Assembly: GCF_029433515.1 (NCBI RefSeq)
Contig: NZ_JAQTIG010000006.1
Span: 56,118-120,117, forward strand
DNA length: 64,000 bases
From: Lactobacillus sp. ESL0679
GTDB taxonomy: Bacteria > Bacillota > Bacilli > Lactobacillales > Lactobacillaceae
Direction of reading: 5' to 3'
Position numbers and translations under genes: made by a program. The notes below the pieces were generated by a model, which worked only from the letters and a program-made list of their open reading frames with translations, was not told where the DNA came from and searched no databases. Positions 28,032 to 37,605 of this stretch are shown piece after piece. The number at the start of each line of letters is the position of its first letter. Position 1 is the first letter of the stretch.

Positions 28032-30224
28032 TTAATTATATGCTTTTTTCTTGTTTTTACTAGATTTGTTTTTCTTTTCAGTAAGGTGGTTACCGCGGAC
28101 GGATTCCGGAATGGTAGTGATTTCGTCTTCATGCCCTTTGAGTTCTGGAGCATCGGTTTTGTAAAGTTTGGTTGTTGAGCTGTGGTGCAAGTTAATTAGC
28201 GCCGTTGACTTGTTCTTTAACTTATTTTCGATTTTTTCCATTTGTTGAAAATTGGTTAGATAATCAAACTGGTTGGGATTAACTGGCTTGAAACCTTGTG
28301 GGGTATAGAAGCGCAATAAATTATGGTTATTTAGCAAATCTGAATATTTTAGGGACTGTTTAGCCTTTTTGGCAAGTCTAGCAATTTCAACTTTTTCCTG
28401 CTTGGTAAAGTTGATGATTTGCTTGCCAGTTTTGCGGTCATAAACAAGGCCCTTTTTACCCTTGGCACCAATAATCACGTATTTTTTACTGATAATAGTA
28501 CCGTTACGAAAGACAATCCAAGGCTTGTAATGTCGTGACAAAAGGTCGCTACCGAATTGCACGTAGTGCTTGTTGCTGATTCCTAGAAGGTGCATCAAAG
28601 TTGGCAAGACATCGATTTCACCTGCAACTTCGTGGTTAATTTTGCCCTTTAAATTAGGTGCATTAATCATAAAGGGCACACGCTGCATCTGCGCATCATT
28701 GTAACTGCTCCAAGTATCAGAGCTTTCGCCGACAATCGGTGCTAAAGTTTGGTTCTCAGAGTTGGTTAAGCCGTAATGGTCGCCGTAAATAACTACCATC
28801 GTGTTCTTAGCCAAGCCGGATTTTTTCAGATAAGCAAAAAATTCTCGTACCGACTCATCTAAATAATGAGCCGTTTCAAAATAATTGTTAATGGTCTTAT
28901 CGCTGGTGTCAGTTGTTTGAAACTTGGGATCGAGGTCCTGCTCATCCATTGAAAACGGCGTGTGGTTGGTTACAGTGATGAACTTGGTGTAGAAAGGCTG
29001 TTGCATTCGCTCTAAATATTTGATACTTTCAGCAAAAAGCAGCTTATCTTTAACACCGTATTCTTTTTTATCATCCTTATTACTACTGAAATAATTCTGG
29101 TCGAAGAAATAATTATAGCCTAGGTTCTTATAGACGTCATCACGATTCCAAAAAGTACCGACGTTACCGTGAAAGACGGCAGAAGTATAGTTGCCGTGTT
29201 TGCGCAAAATTTGCGGTGCAGCCTGAAAGGTGTTTGAACCACCAAGAGCCGTAAAAAGTGACCCGTCAGAAATGCCATAAGTACTAGTTTCCAGCATGTT
29301 TTCTGCATCACTAGTGCGACCAATGCCCACCTGATGGTAGAAATTATCAAAGCTGATGGTGTGCTTGTTATGATAAATTGAATTAAGGAACGGGGTAACT
29401 TCCTTGCCGTTAACCTTTAACCCAATTAAAAATTGTTGGAAGCTTTCCAGGTGAATTACGATAACGTTTTTACCTTTTTCTTTACCAAAATAACTGGCAT
29501 TAGCAGGTGTCTTGTTTTTCATGGTAAAATTAAGAATTTTATTTAAATCGGCGGCGTTAGCATTACGGTTGACCTGCTCCGTTTGTTCGTTTTTAATGCC
29601 GTCATAAATAGTGTAAGTGTCAAGCCCCAGATATTTCACAACGTAGGCGCGATCAAAGGTGTTTCTTAAGAGGCGCGGTCTGGATGATTCGGCCAGAAAA
29701 ATATTTAATGTCAAAACAAAAAAGCCGAATGAAGTAATGGTAAACGGCGTTAGGAGTCCATAAGACTTTTGATCGATTTTTAATTTATGCGTTATTAAAA
29801 GGGCAATAACTAGAATTAAGTCCAGCCACAGCAGAATATCCGTTGGCTGTAATAATGAAACGGCACTTTTACCTAAGCCAGGCGCTACCTTGCCGGCATT
29901 GGCAATAGTTTTAACCGTAATAAAATCAGAAAATTCTCGGTAATAGAGGATATTAGCAAATAATAGACAAGTATTAGCAAAGTCCATTAATAGCATGACA
30001 CAATAGGAAACAATCGGTTTAGGAAAATAAAAACCGACGCTCAAGAGCAAAATTGCTGTGCCTAGTGGGCTAAGCCACATGATGATGTGCTGGTAGGGGT
30101 CAGATATTCCCAAATTGAAGTCATGGTATGCCGCAAAGATGTACTTTAGGACAAATAGCAAGACGAGCAGAACAAAAAAGCCTGTTCGGGATTGCATGAA
30201 GTTTGCTAGATTCTTTTTTTTCAA
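28032..30224 (-). CDS. LTA synthase family (sulfatase-fold) membrane protein
   Basis: The 730-residue protein has five N-terminal membrane spans (to about residue 175) and a large extracellular sulfatase-fold domain. Metal and catalytic residues are visible: E260 (VIVIHLESFQ), the catalytic Thr304 in GRTSDAE, YGDHYG near 480, and the H in NHTPF. It would use phosphatidylglycerol to build or prime polyglycerolphosphate lipoteichoic acid at the outer membrane face. The C-terminal tail is long and Lys-rich. Paralogues are common, so I leave the symbol empty. Confidence 0.88.
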   Translation of the reverse strand: MKKKNLANFMQSRTGFFVLLVLLFVLKYIFAAYHDFNLGISDPYQHIIMWLSPLGTAILLLSVGFYFPKPIVSYCVMLLMDFANTCLLFANILYYREFSDFITVKTIANAGKVAPGLGKSAVSLLQPTDILLWLDLILVIALLITHKLKIDQKSYGLLTPFTITSFGFFVLTLNIFLAESSRPRLLRNTFDRAYVVKYLGLDTYTIYDGIKNEQTEQVNRNANAADLNKILNFTMKNKTPANASYFGKEKGKNVIVIHLESFQQFLIGLKVNGKEVTPFLNSIYHNKHTISFDNFYHQVGIGRTSDAENMLETSTYGISDGSLFTALGGSNTFQAAPQILRKHGNYTSAVFHGNVGTFWNRDDVYKNLGYNYFFDQNYFSSNKDDKKEYGVKDKLLFAESIKYLERMQQPFYTKFITVTNHTPFSMDEQDLDPKFQTTDTSDKTINNYFETAHYLDESVREFFAYLKKSGLAKNTMVVIYGDHYGLTNSENQTLAPIVGESSDTWSSYNDAQMQRVPFMINAPNLKGKINHEVAGEIDVLPTLMHLLGISNKHYVQFGSDLLSRHYKPWIVFRNGTIISKKYVIIGAKGKKGLVYDRKTGKQIINFTKQEKVEIARLAKKAKQSLKYSDLLNNHNLLRFYTPQGFKPVNPNQFDYLTNFQQMEKIENKLKNKSTALINLHHSSTTKLYKTDAPELKGHEDEITTIPESVRGNHLTEKKNKSSKNKKKAYN

Positions 30225-30366
30225 AACAAACGCTCCTTTAACAATGATTTTAAAGGATTAATAAGCGTGAGACAATCTTTTAGCGATTATTAGTCTTTTT
30301 TTAAGATTTGTATACGCAAAAATGAGTATAATTTAGATAAACTCTATTTTTAGGAATTGATTAAGC

Positions 30367-30990
30367 ATGATTTTTTTAGGACCGCTATATAACATAATTG
30401 CGCAAAACTTCGCCACCAAAATCAACCATTTTGCGTTGATTAAGTTGACAATGCTGGCAATTGATAAAACTATTTTATATTTTTTATTATTTGCCGTCAT
30501 CCGCTTATTTTGGTTAATGGCAATCAGGCGCAGACGCTCAATCAAGTCCGAGGCTGGTGTGTGGGTATTTGCATTTTATCTTATTTTAGTGTTAATGCTC
30601 ACAACTTTTCGTAACACGTATTTTCCGTGGCAGCTGACCTTTTATTTTAATCGACCATTAACCGAAATCAACTTGGTATTTTTAAAAGAAACATGGAAAT
30701 TATTGTATGCTCAGAGTCGACTCGACTTTTTCTATAATTCGTTTGGTAATGTGTTGTGCTTTGTGCCTTTTGGCTTTCTAACGCCGCTTGTTTTTTCAAA
30801 AAAGCAGACTTTCAAAAGGGTGCTTGTGGCCGGAATGCTTTTTTCAATCTTGATTGAGGGGATGCAATTTTTGCTTGAAACTGGTGTCAGTGATATTGAC
30901 GACGTCTTTTTTAATAGTTGCGGCGCTGCTATCGGATATTTACTTTACTGGGTGTTCAAGTCTGTGCGTAATAAGTTTGTAAAACATTAA
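30367..30990 (+). CDS. VanZ family protein
   Basis: The 207-residue membrane protein has five or so spans and the VanZ core: YFPWQLTFYFNRPLTEINLVFLK, NSFGNVLCFVPFGFLTPL and SILIEGMQFLLETGVSDIDDVFFNSCGAAIGYLL. Family members include a teicoplanin-resistance accessory protein; the molecular activity is not established. It is divergent from the LtaS-type gene with a shared 140-bp promoter region. Confidence 0.88.
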   Translation: MIFLGPLYNIIAQNFATKINHFALIKLTMLAIDKTILYFLLFAVIRLFWLMAIRRRRSIKSEAGVWVFAFYLILVLMLTTFRNTYFPWQLTFYFNRPLTEINLVFLKETWKLLYAQSRLDFFYNSFGNVLCFVPFGFLTPLVFSKKQTFKRVLVAGMLFSILIEGMQFLLETGVSDIDDVFFNSCGAAIGYLLYWVFKSVRNKFVKH

Positions 30991-31072
30991 AGAAATCACT
31001 GGAATTTACAAAATAAGATTGATAGAATATTCTTGTGAAATGAATATTTTGTTTAGTTAAGGAAGCGTACTT

Positions 31073-32416
31073 ATGAGTTTAATTAAATTTGACAGCACTA
31101 AATTGACGCCATTTGTTCATGAAAATGAACTTAGTGAGATGCAAGCATTGGTTAATGCTGCTGCTCAAGAATTAAAGGATGGCACCGGTGCAGGAAATGA
31201 TTTCTTGGGCTGGATTGATTTGCCTGTTGATTATGATAAGGATGAATTTAGCCGGATTAAGAAGGCGGCTAAGAAGATTCAGGGCGATTCTGATGTTTTG
31301 ATTTGTATTGGAATTGGTGGCTCTTATCTTGGTGCTCAAGCTGCTGTTGAGTTCTTAAACGGCGCATTTTACGGCAAAGGTAAAGACAAGTATCCAACCA
31401 TTGTTTTCTGTGGTAATTCACTTTCAGGATCATACTTGCATGACTTAATGGTTTGGCTTGGTGATAAGGACTTTAGTATTAACGTTATTTCTAAATCAGG
31501 AACAACCACTGAAGCTGCAGTTGCCTTTAGAATTTTTAAAGACAAATTAATTAAGAAATATGGTAAAGAAGAAGCCCAAAAACGGATTTATGCAACAACT
31601 GATCGTGCTAAGGGTGCATTAAAGACCGAAGCTGACGCAGAAGGTTACGAAGAATTTGTTGTACCTGATGATATTGGTGGCCGTTACAGCGTCTTGTCAG
31701 CCGTTGGTTTATTGCCAATTGCGGCATCTGGTGCAGATATTGACCAATTGATGCAGGGGGCAGCTGATGCTCGCAGTGATTACCAAGATACTGATGTAAC
31801 TAAGGCTACTCCATATCAATATGCCGCTTTGCGTAACATTTTGTACAGAAAAGGTTACACTACTGAAATTGTTGAAAATTATGAACCAACTCTAAGAATG
31901 TTCGGTGAATGGTGCAAGCAATTAATGGGTGAATCAGAAGGTAAGAATAATAAAGGAATTTGGCCATCAAGTGCTAACTTTTCAACTGATTTGCACTCAT
32001 TAGGACAATACATTCAAGAAGGCTTGCGTAACTTATTTGAAACAGTTATTCGTGTTGAAAATCCAACTAATGATGTTGAAATTCCTTCTGATGACCGTAA
32101 CTTGGACCAACTTAACTTTTTAGCTGGTAAGAGCTTGAATTATGTTAACGAACGTGCTTATGAAGGCGTTGTTTTGGCTCATACTGATGGTGGTGTGCCG
32201 GTAATGACAGTTAATATTCCTGATCAAACAGAACATACACTTGGCTATTTAATTTACTTCTTTGAATTAGCAATTGCAATTTCTGGTTACCTAAATGGCA
32301 TTAATCCGTTTAACCAACCAGGTGTTGAGGAATATAAACGCAACATGTTTGGTTTGCTTAATAAGCCAGGCTATGAAGAATTGCACGATGACTTGACTGC
32401 ACGCTTCAATAAATAA
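31073..32416 (+). CDS. pgi: Glucose-6-phosphate isomerase
   Basis: The 447-residue enzyme matches the short Gram-positive type. It shows [19 protein letters not shown] near 80-98 and [17 protein letters not shown] (the phosphosugar-binding SKSGTTTE loop). It also has the signature [16 protein letters not shown] and the second signature [13 protein letters not shown] block [11 protein letters not shown]. It interconverts glucose-6-phosphate and fructose-6-phosphate in glycolysis. It is a single gene with AAGGAAG before the ATG. Confidence 0.96.
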   Translation: MSLIKFDSTKLTPFVHENELSEMQALVNAAAQELKDGTGAGNDFLGWIDLPVDYDKDEFSRIKKAAKKIQGDSDVLICIGIGGSYLGAQAAVEFLNGAFYGKGKDKYPTIVFCGNSLSGSYLHDLMVWLGDKDFSINVISKSGTTTEAAVAFRIFKDKLIKKYGKEEAQKRIYATTDRAKGALKTEADAEGYEEFVVPDDIGGRYSVLSAVGLLPIAASGADIDQLMQGAADARSDYQDTDVTKATPYQYAALRNILYRKGYTTEIVENYEPTLRMFGEWCKQLMGESEGKNNKGIWPSSANFSTDLHSLGQYIQEGLRNLFETVIRVENPTNDVEIPSDDRNLDQLNFLAGKSLNYVNERAYEGVVLAHTDGGVPVMTVNIPDQTEHTLGYLIYFFELAIAISGYLNGINPFNQPGVEEYKRNMFGLLNKPGYEELHDDLTARFNK

Positions 32417-32524
32417 ATTAAACAGACTTTACTTTTAACTATAATTGGTTTTTAATTAAATAAATATTAAAATGATTAATCATTTTTTGAATAATGAACT
32501 GTAATTGTTTTGGAGTACTTAATT

Positions 32525-33055
32525 ATGGCAGATAATAGTAAAAGTAAATTAACACTTGGGCAATTGGTCTTTTTAGCATTGTTGACTGCCTTGAACGTTG
32601 TTCTAAGCCGAATATTAATTATTCCAATTCCAGCAACTCATGGTAATATCAATTTTTGTGATACCGGAATTTTCTTAGCAGCGATTGCGTTAGGACCAGT
32701 TGCGGGATTATTAGTCGGTGGTTTGTCCGGATTTTTACTCGATTTACTTTCAGGATACGCACAGTTCATGTTCTTTTCATTTATTATTCACGGGCTAGAG
32801 GGACTGCTTGTGGGCTTGTTAGTAAGAAAAGCAGCACGGAATAGTCGCAAGTGGTTCCAATATATTTTGGCACTCGTGGTTGGCGTGGCTATAATAGTTG
32901 GTGGATATTATTTGACCAACTGGATTTTGTATTCGAAAGCAGCAGGCGTTTTAGGAATCTTGACTGATACCATTCAAGGAATAGCCGGTGCTATTGTCGC
33001 TCTTATCTTGTTACCAGCTTTACAAAAAGTTTTACTAAGATATTGGCGATTGTAG
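32525..33055 (+). CDS. ECF transporter S component
   Basis: The 176-residue protein from ATG 32525 has six membrane spans and the S-component look: LTLGQLVFLALLTALNVVLSR with the Ala-rich first helix, then a loop and LGPVAGLLVGGLSGFLLDLLSG. It would bind a vitamin or precursor and work with the shared EcfAA'T module encoded elsewhere. No riboswitch is visible in the 108 bp upstream, so the ligand cannot be deduced. Confidence 0.82.
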   Translation: MADNSKSKLTLGQLVFLALLTALNVVLSRILIIPIPATHGNINFCDTGIFLAAIALGPVAGLLVGGLSGFLLDLLSGYAQFMFFSFIIHGLEGLLVGLLVRKAARNSRKWFQYILALVVGVAIIVGGYYLTNWILYSKAAGVLGILTDTIQGIAGAIVALILLPALQKVLLRYWRL

Positions 33056-33102
33056 TTTAATAATTTGGTTGTTTAATATAATTGCTTTTTAAGCAGTTAG
33101 AG

Positions 33103-33138
33103 AAAGGGCAAAAGCATAGAGATGCTTTTGCCCTTTTT
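33103..33138 (+). terminator. Terminator after the ECF S component
   Basis: GGGCAAAAGCAT (33106-33117) pairs perfectly with ATGCTTTTGCCC (33122-33133), followed by TTTTT. Confidence 0.9.
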
Positions 33139-33157
33139 ATGATAAGGAGATGTTTTA

Positions 33158-34549
33158 ATGGAGAAAAATGTAGTGACACCAAAGCATGTTGGGGCGATTA
33201 TTAGTTGTGCATTAATGGCTTTTGTCTCAATTTTGACAGAAACGAGTTTAAACGTAACTTTTCCAACAATGATGAAGCAATTTCATATTGGCTTAGGTTT
33301 AGTGCAGTGGACTACCACTGGCTATTTGTTGGCGATTGCGATCATTATGGTTTCAAGTTCGTATTTAAATGACCGTTTCTCAGCTAAACAATTGTTTTTA
33401 ACAGCAGCGATTAGCTTTATCGTAGGGTCATTTGTTGCAGGAGCAGCCACTAACTTTTGGGTGCTGCTCACTGGACGACTGATTTCATCACTGGGAGCTG
33501 GACTGTCAATACCATTAATGTTTAATTTGGTAGTTGAATTGATTCCGCAAAATAAATGGGGCTTTTATATGGGGATTACAGGCCTAGTAGTTATCTTAGC
33601 CCCGTCTCTTGGACCAACTTTTGGTGGAACTATCGTTTATTTCTGTGGCTGGCCGTTAATCTTTGTGATTGCGGCAATAATTGGCTTAATAATTTTAATT
33701 TTAGGCTTGTTTGTGGTTGAACAATATCATGAGAAAAAGCACCCGCAATTTGATTGGCGCAGTTACATTATTATTGCTGCAGCGATGATTATTTTTAGTT
33801 TAACTTTTAATCAAATTGGTCAAGGATTGACTAATATTTGGTTTTGGCTGGGAATGTTGGCATTTGCTGTTTTGGTTTGGCTGTTTATTAAATCAGTTAA
33901 GAATAGTCAAAAGCGGCTGCTTAATCTAGCAGTTTTTAAAAACAAGGCATTTATTTGTGCATTAATTTCTTATTTATTATTACAGTTTATTAACATTGGA
34001 ACTAGCTTTGCACTACCAAATTATGTTCAGATTGTTAATCATTCAAGTTCATTAATTGGTGGCCTGATTTTACTGCCGGGATGTATCTTAAGTGGCGTGC
34101 TCAATCCATGGTTTGGTCATATTTATGACCAAAAGGGTGCTAAACTGCCGCTCTTAACTGGAGCTATCTTGTGCATGATAGCTTGTGTTCTGTTTGCCAT
34201 GTTTAGTTTGAAAATTTCGACAATGATGATTGTTATTTTCTACGGCATCATGATTATTGGTCGGCAGTTAGCCTTTAATAATACGATGGCGGAAGCTTCT
34301 AAATTGCAGCCGGACGAGCTGCATACTGATGCAACTGCGGTCTTTCAGACAGGTCAACAGTATGCTGGATCACTTGGGACAACTGTCATGGCAACGATTA
34401 TTTCTGCTTGGCAGAAGAAACCGGGTAATTATGCACTGATGACGGCTAAGGGTAGTCAAATTGCATTTATTGTATTGATTATTGCAAGTATTATTATTCT
34501 ATTCAGCTACCTCAGAATGTTTAAGCTAGAACAACAAAATATTAATTAA
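33158..34549 (+). CDS. MFS drug:proton antiporter, DHA2 family
   Basis: The 463-residue protein has about 14 membrane spans. DHA2 motifs include VQWTTTGYLLAIAIIM, the loop DRFSAKQLF (motif A-like), LISSLGAGLSIPLMF (motif B) and GPTFGGTIVYFCGW (motif C of antiporters). It would export toxic compounds in exchange for protons. AAGGAG precedes the ATG. No adjacent TetR-type regulator is present. Confidence 0.9.
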   Translation: MEKNVVTPKHVGAIISCALMAFVSILTETSLNVTFPTMMKQFHIGLGLVQWTTTGYLLAIAIIMVSSSYLNDRFSAKQLFLTAAISFIVGSFVAGAATNFWVLLTGRLISSLGAGLSIPLMFNLVVELIPQNKWGFYMGITGLVVILAPSLGPTFGGTIVYFCGWPLIFVIAAIIGLIILILGLFVVEQYHEKKHPQFDWRSYIIIAAAMIIFSLTFNQIGQGLTNIWFWLGMLAFAVLVWLFIKSVKNSQKRLLNLAVFKNKAFICALISYLLLQFINIGTSFALPNYVQIVNHSSSLIGGLILLPGCILSGVLNPWFGHIYDQKGAKLPLLTGAILCMIACVLFAMFSLKISTMMIVIFYGIMIIGRQLAFNNTMAEASKLQPDELHTDATAVFQTGQQYAGSLGTTVMATIISAWQKKPGNYALMTAKGSQIAFIVLIIASIIILFSYLRMFKLEQQNIN

Positions 34550-34620
34550 ATAACGATTAAAGGAATTAGATGGCTTGATATTGATGATTTTTGGGGAAAA
34601 TAAAATATTTTAGTGTATGC

Positions 34621-34739
34621 TTACAGCTGTAAACATTTGATAACAATGCTAATTATCAGCGTTAGATTATATTTAATTATCAAATCATAATTAAACAACA
34701 TGAAAACCGCTTTCAATTAAGGCAAAAATGGGTATAATT
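34621..34739 (+). promoter_or_regulatory. Regulatory region before a small membrane protein gene
   Basis: The 223 bp between the MFS gene and the next gene hold no frame I can support. A perfect palindrome TTACAGCTGTAA lies at 34621-34632, matching the TACAnnTGTA shape of CopY/BlaI-type operators. A cre-like TGAAAACCGCTTTCA lies at 34701-34715, overlapping a TTTCAA -35, with TATAAT 16 bp further on. Regulator binding is inference. Confidence 0.4.
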
Positions 34740-34772
34740 GAACTAGTTGGTTAAGTAAAAGGAGTTTTTAAC

Positions 34773-34958
34773 ATGATGTGTGATAATCTAGTTATCAAAA
34801 TTATTAATGTAATCGTATTTGGCCTTGCAGCATATTATACTTTTACCCCGAATGGGATGATGTGGGCAATGTACTGGATGGCTGGCGGCATGCTGTTTGA
34901 TGCTGTTGTTGACCTAATCTGGCACTTTATTCCTGATAAAAAAGATTGTTCAAAATAA
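34773..34958 (+). CDS. Hypothetical small membrane protein
   Basis: The 61-residue protein has AAAAGGAG 9 nt upstream of ATG, two hydrophobic segments (IKIINVIVFGLAAYYTFTP and MMWAMYWMAGGMLFDAVVDLIW) and a charged Lys/Asp tail. I do not recognise the family. Its own promoter and terminator support it as a real gene. Confidence 0.65.
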   Translation: MMCDNLVIKIINVIVFGLAAYYTFTPNGMMWAMYWMAGGMLFDAVVDLIWHFIPDKKDCSK

Positions 34959-34967
34959 TAATATCAT

Positions 34968-34998
34968 AAAAAGCAGTCGCTATTATGGCTGCTTTTTT
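34968..34998 (+). terminator. Terminator after the small membrane protein gene
   Basis: AAAAAGCAG (34968-34976) pairs with CTGCTTTTT (34989-34997). Confidence 0.8.
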
Positions 34999-35042
34999 GA
35001 TACTTTTAAGCATAATGAGTTAAAGTAATCAATGATTTATTT

Positions 35043-36053
35043 TTATTTATCGTTTTCAGTTAAAAAGCTGCGGATTATTTTTTCTCGCATTGTTAGAAAA
35101 ATTTGATTGTGACCAGTTGGATGTACGCGATTAGTTAGTAAAATTAGGCCGGATTTTTTAACGCGGTCAAGTAAGATTAAGGTTCCTGTGTAGCCGGTAT
35201 GGAGGATTAACGGGTAATGATTTTCGGGATCAAATCGTAAGTCCCAGCCCCAAGATCGCGGTTTTAATCCTGCCGGATTTTTATTTTCAAAAAGTTGACT
35301 GACAACATCTTGGTCGAACGGCAAAATGTTAGGGTCAAGACCAAGGTAGCCTTTGCTAATTTTAATTAGGTCTTCCATCGAGGAAAATAATCCAGCAGAG
35401 CCGCAGTCGCTGCCTAACTGCCGCGCTTTGGGGTCGTGAGGGACGCCCTGAAGGACATTTCCATTAAACAGGGCAGTTGGAACGCAATCAGCAATAACGG
35501 GCTTAAAAGTTGTTGCTGTAAGTCCAGCGGGTGCAAAAACTTCTTTAGTCGCGACTTCTTGGACAGGTTTGCCGTAAATTTGCTTAATTACCAGCCCCAA
35601 TAAAATGAAGTTAGTGTCCGCATAGCGCATTTTGTGCTCAAATTCATCGGTAACAGGCAAATGGACAATTGCATCGATGAGTTCATCGTGATTTAATTCA
35701 TCACGGTGATTAATCCAGCCGCGAATGCCGCTAGTATGGGTGAGAAGATGAAATAGCCGCACGCGCCGGTCGCTAAACTCGGGAATAAAATCGTGTAGTG
35801 GTTCAGAAAAGTTAAGTTTGCCTTCAGCGTATAATTTTAGTAAAATATTTTCAGTAGCAATTACTTTGGTCAAACTGGCCAAATCATACTCCGCGAACGG
35901 ACTAAGCTGGCTAACTTGCGGATAAATCGTGGCAAAGCCCACTGTTGAAGTGAAAGTTTGTTTATTTTTAATTAAGACGTAATTAACGCCTGGCACGATC
36001 CGTTCGGAAACCATTGATTCTATAAGGTTTTGGGTGGTTGAGTAATCAATCAT
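35043..36053 (-). CDS. Serine hydrolase of the beta-lactamase/penicillin-binding-protein fold
   Basis: The 336-residue cytosolic protein has the SxxK motif SLTK at residues 60-63, the second motif region RYADTNFILLGLV (Tyr-Ala-Asp variant of YxN), HTSGIRGW, and a C-terminal HTGYTGT in place of KTG. Family members act as esterases, D-alanyl carboxypeptidases or amidases. The lack of a signal peptide favours an intracellular esterase-like role. It is monocistronic. Confidence 0.88.
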   Translation of the reverse strand: MIDYSTTQNLIESMVSERIVPGVNYVLIKNKQTFTSTVGFATIYPQVSQLSPFAEYDLASLTKVIATENILLKLYAEGKLNFSEPLHDFIPEFSDRRVRLFHLLTHTSGIRGWINHRDELNHDELIDAIVHLPVTDEFEHKMRYADTNFILLGLVIKQIYGKPVQEVATKEVFAPAGLTATTFKPVIADCVPTALFNGNVLQGVPHDPKARQLGSDCGSAGLFSSMEDLIKISKGYLGLDPNILPFDQDVVSQLFENKNPAGLKPRSWGWDLRFDPENHYPLILHTGYTGTLILLDRVKKSGLILLTNRVHPTGHNQIFLTMREKIIRSFLTENDK

Positions 36054-36152
36054 GAATGTCTATCCTTTTAAAAAATTTATCTTATTAATTATTATAACTA
36101 AAAATCTCTTGACAAGAACAACTTTTACAAGCATAATAATTATTGTTGATTT

Positions 36153-36224
36153 TGCCCGTTGGTCAAATGGTTAAGACGCCACCCTCTCAAGGTGGAGTTA
36201 CGAGTTCAATTCTCGTACGGGTGA
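36153..36224 (+). tRNA. tRNA-Glu (anticodon CTC)
   Basis: A cloverleaf of 72 nt: the anticodon stem CCACC/GGTGG holds loop CTCTCAA (anticodon CTC), and the T-arm is ACGAG-TTCAATT-CTCGT. The acceptor is TGCCCGT/ACGGGTG with two G-U pairs at its tip. The CCA end is not encoded. The weak first two acceptor pairs are unusual, so end coordinates may shift by one base. Confidence 0.85.
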
Positions 36225-36233
36225 TTTTATCAA

Positions 36234-36305
36234 TGGGATATAGCCAAATGGTAAGGCACAGGTTTCTGGTTCCTGCATGTTTCGGTTCGAGCCCGGATAT
36301 CCCAA
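36234..36305 (+). tRNA. tRNA-Gln (anticodon CTG)
   Basis: Acceptor TGGGATA/TATCCCA is perfect. The anticodon loop TTCTGGT gives CTG, with four paired bases plus a T-T mismatch next to the loop. The T-arm holds GGTTCGAGCC. CCA is not encoded. The phage integrase begins 88 bp downstream, so its 3' half is the likely attachment site. The anticodon-stem mismatch could mean a low-activity copy. Confidence 0.85.
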
Positions 36306-36371
36306 TAAGAATGGCTTAACAGCAAGGCTTTAAGAGGTCGAAAAGCTGATTTGCCCATCATTTGCCCATCA
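36280..36371. other. Probable left prophage attachment site (attL) in tRNA-Gln
   Basis: Integrase genes usually lie next to the tRNA whose 3' end they recombine with. Here the T-arm and acceptor of tRNA-Gln are followed by a tandem TTTGCCCATCA (36350-36360 and 36361-36371) that could be an arm-type integrase site. The matching right site lies beyond the window, so the core length is not known. Confidence 0.55.
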
Positions 36372-36392
36372 GGCAACTGTAAAAATAAAAAG

Positions 36393-37487
36393 TTAGATGA
36401 ATAAATCATCTAGCTTTTTTTCTATTTCTTTGTCACTTTTTCTTTTATCTTCATCAATGTAATAGGCATAAACATTTAAAGTCATTGATAAATTTTTGTG
36501 ACCTAATCTTTTTGAGATAGCCATCCAATCTACGTTTTTATGATGCAGAATGGCAACATGGACGTGACGTAAACTATGGATTGTAAAATCTTTTTTAGTT
36601 AAGTTAGCATGCTTCATAATTACTTGCAATTTGTTATTGATCGTTCGATTGGCAGGAGGCAAGCTAGTTGTGGCTTCTTTAAAAATATAGCCATCTTGAT
36701 TATCTGTTTTAATTTCTTGCAACAATTCAATCAATTTGGAATTAATTCTGACTGTACGGTACGAAGAAATATTTTTAGTGGGGCCCAATTCTTTGATGTC
36801 ACTATTATATGAGTGATGAATTGCAATAGTATGTTTTTTGGCATTTAGATTATGCCATTTAAGGCCACTGATTTCGCCAACACGTGCACCAGTTAGAATA
36901 ATTGCAATGATAATATAAGTAGAAGGGACAGCAGGGTCTCTATCGTCCAGAGCAGTCTTTAATAACTTTTGCGCTTCGGCATAGGATAAGAAGACAGGCT
37001 TGCGCGTATTCGCGTCATTTCCATTGATATTGACGCCTTGAGTAAAGTCTAGTGTAATTATGCCATCGGCAATTGCATTCTTCACACAGGCTCTAAATTG
37101 ACGATTGAGCAGCCTTACTGTTGTGGTCGAATGTGTCTTACAAACATCATTGATAAATTGTTGCCAGTGAATTCGTTTGATTTTTTTGATTTTGGTGTCT
37201 TTAAAATATTCGTGAATAATTTTATCGTTGGTTACATAGCGTTTTTGCGTTTCATGTCTAATATGTGGCTTCTTAAAAGTAGTCCACCACTCATGAAAGT
37301 AATCAGCAAAAGCTGGGTCGTTTTCAATGTCCACACCTTGTGTGTGAAGATATTGCTGTTTAATGGAATACTGCTCAGCTTCGACTTTAGTTTTGAAGCC
37401 ACCTTTTTCCATTTGATGAAGTTTACCGTTGGCATCACGCCAGCTAATTCTGGCTGACCATGATTTGCCACGTTTTCTTACTGCCAT
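36393..37487 (-). CDS. int: Prophage tyrosine-recombinase integrase
   Basis: The 364-residue protein has an AP2-like arm-binding N terminus (KRGKSWSARISWRDANGKLHQMEKGGFKTKVEA), a SAM-like core-binding domain (FADYFHEWWTTFK) and a C-terminal catalytic domain. The catalytic pattern is R in TGARVGEISGLKW, HxxR in HSLRHVHV, then LGHKNLSMTLNVYAYY with the Tyr nucleophile. It would integrate the phage into the adjacent tRNA-Gln. GGAGGTGC precedes the ATG. Confidence 0.95.
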   Translation of the reverse strand: MAVRKRGKSWSARISWRDANGKLHQMEKGGFKTKVEAEQYSIKQQYLHTQGVDIENDPAFADYFHEWWTTFKKPHIRHETQKRYVTNDKIIHEYFKDTKIKKIKRIHWQQFINDVCKTHSTTTVRLLNRQFRACVKNAIADGIITLDFTQGVNINGNDANTRKPVFLSYAEAQKLLKTALDDRDPAVPSTYIIIAIILTGARVGEISGLKWHNLNAKKHTIAIHHSYNSDIKELGPTKNISSYRTVRINSKLIELLQEIKTDNQDGYIFKEATTSLPPANRTINNKLQVIMKHANLTKKDFTIHSLRHVHVAILHHKNVDWMAISKRLGHKNLSMTLNVYAYYIDEDKRKSDKEIEKKLDDLFI

Positions 37488-37550
37488 TTTAAAAGCACCT
37501 CCGATTGTGCTAGAATATTTTTGAGCGCACTAATAGCGCATGATTTCGAT

Positions 37551-37599
37551 AATCGATTAAGAACAATGTTTGGTAGCTGAGTTCTTAATCGATTTTTTT
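37551..37599. repeat. Inverted repeat 1 flanking the Abi cassette
   Basis: Perfect 14-bp arms (37551-37564 and 37581-37594) around a 16-nt loop are followed on the plus strand by seven T. A second copy with the same geometry lies exactly 1300 bp away at 38851. It has terminator form only for plus-strand transcripts, while its neighbours are on the minus strand, so its role is unclear. Confidence 0.7.
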
Positions 37600-37605
37600 G
37601 TTAAT

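Noticed and set aside
36350..36371. Tandem TTTGCCCATCA as the start of a CRISPR array
   Set aside because: There are only two adjacent copies without spacers; no cas genes are seen in the window.
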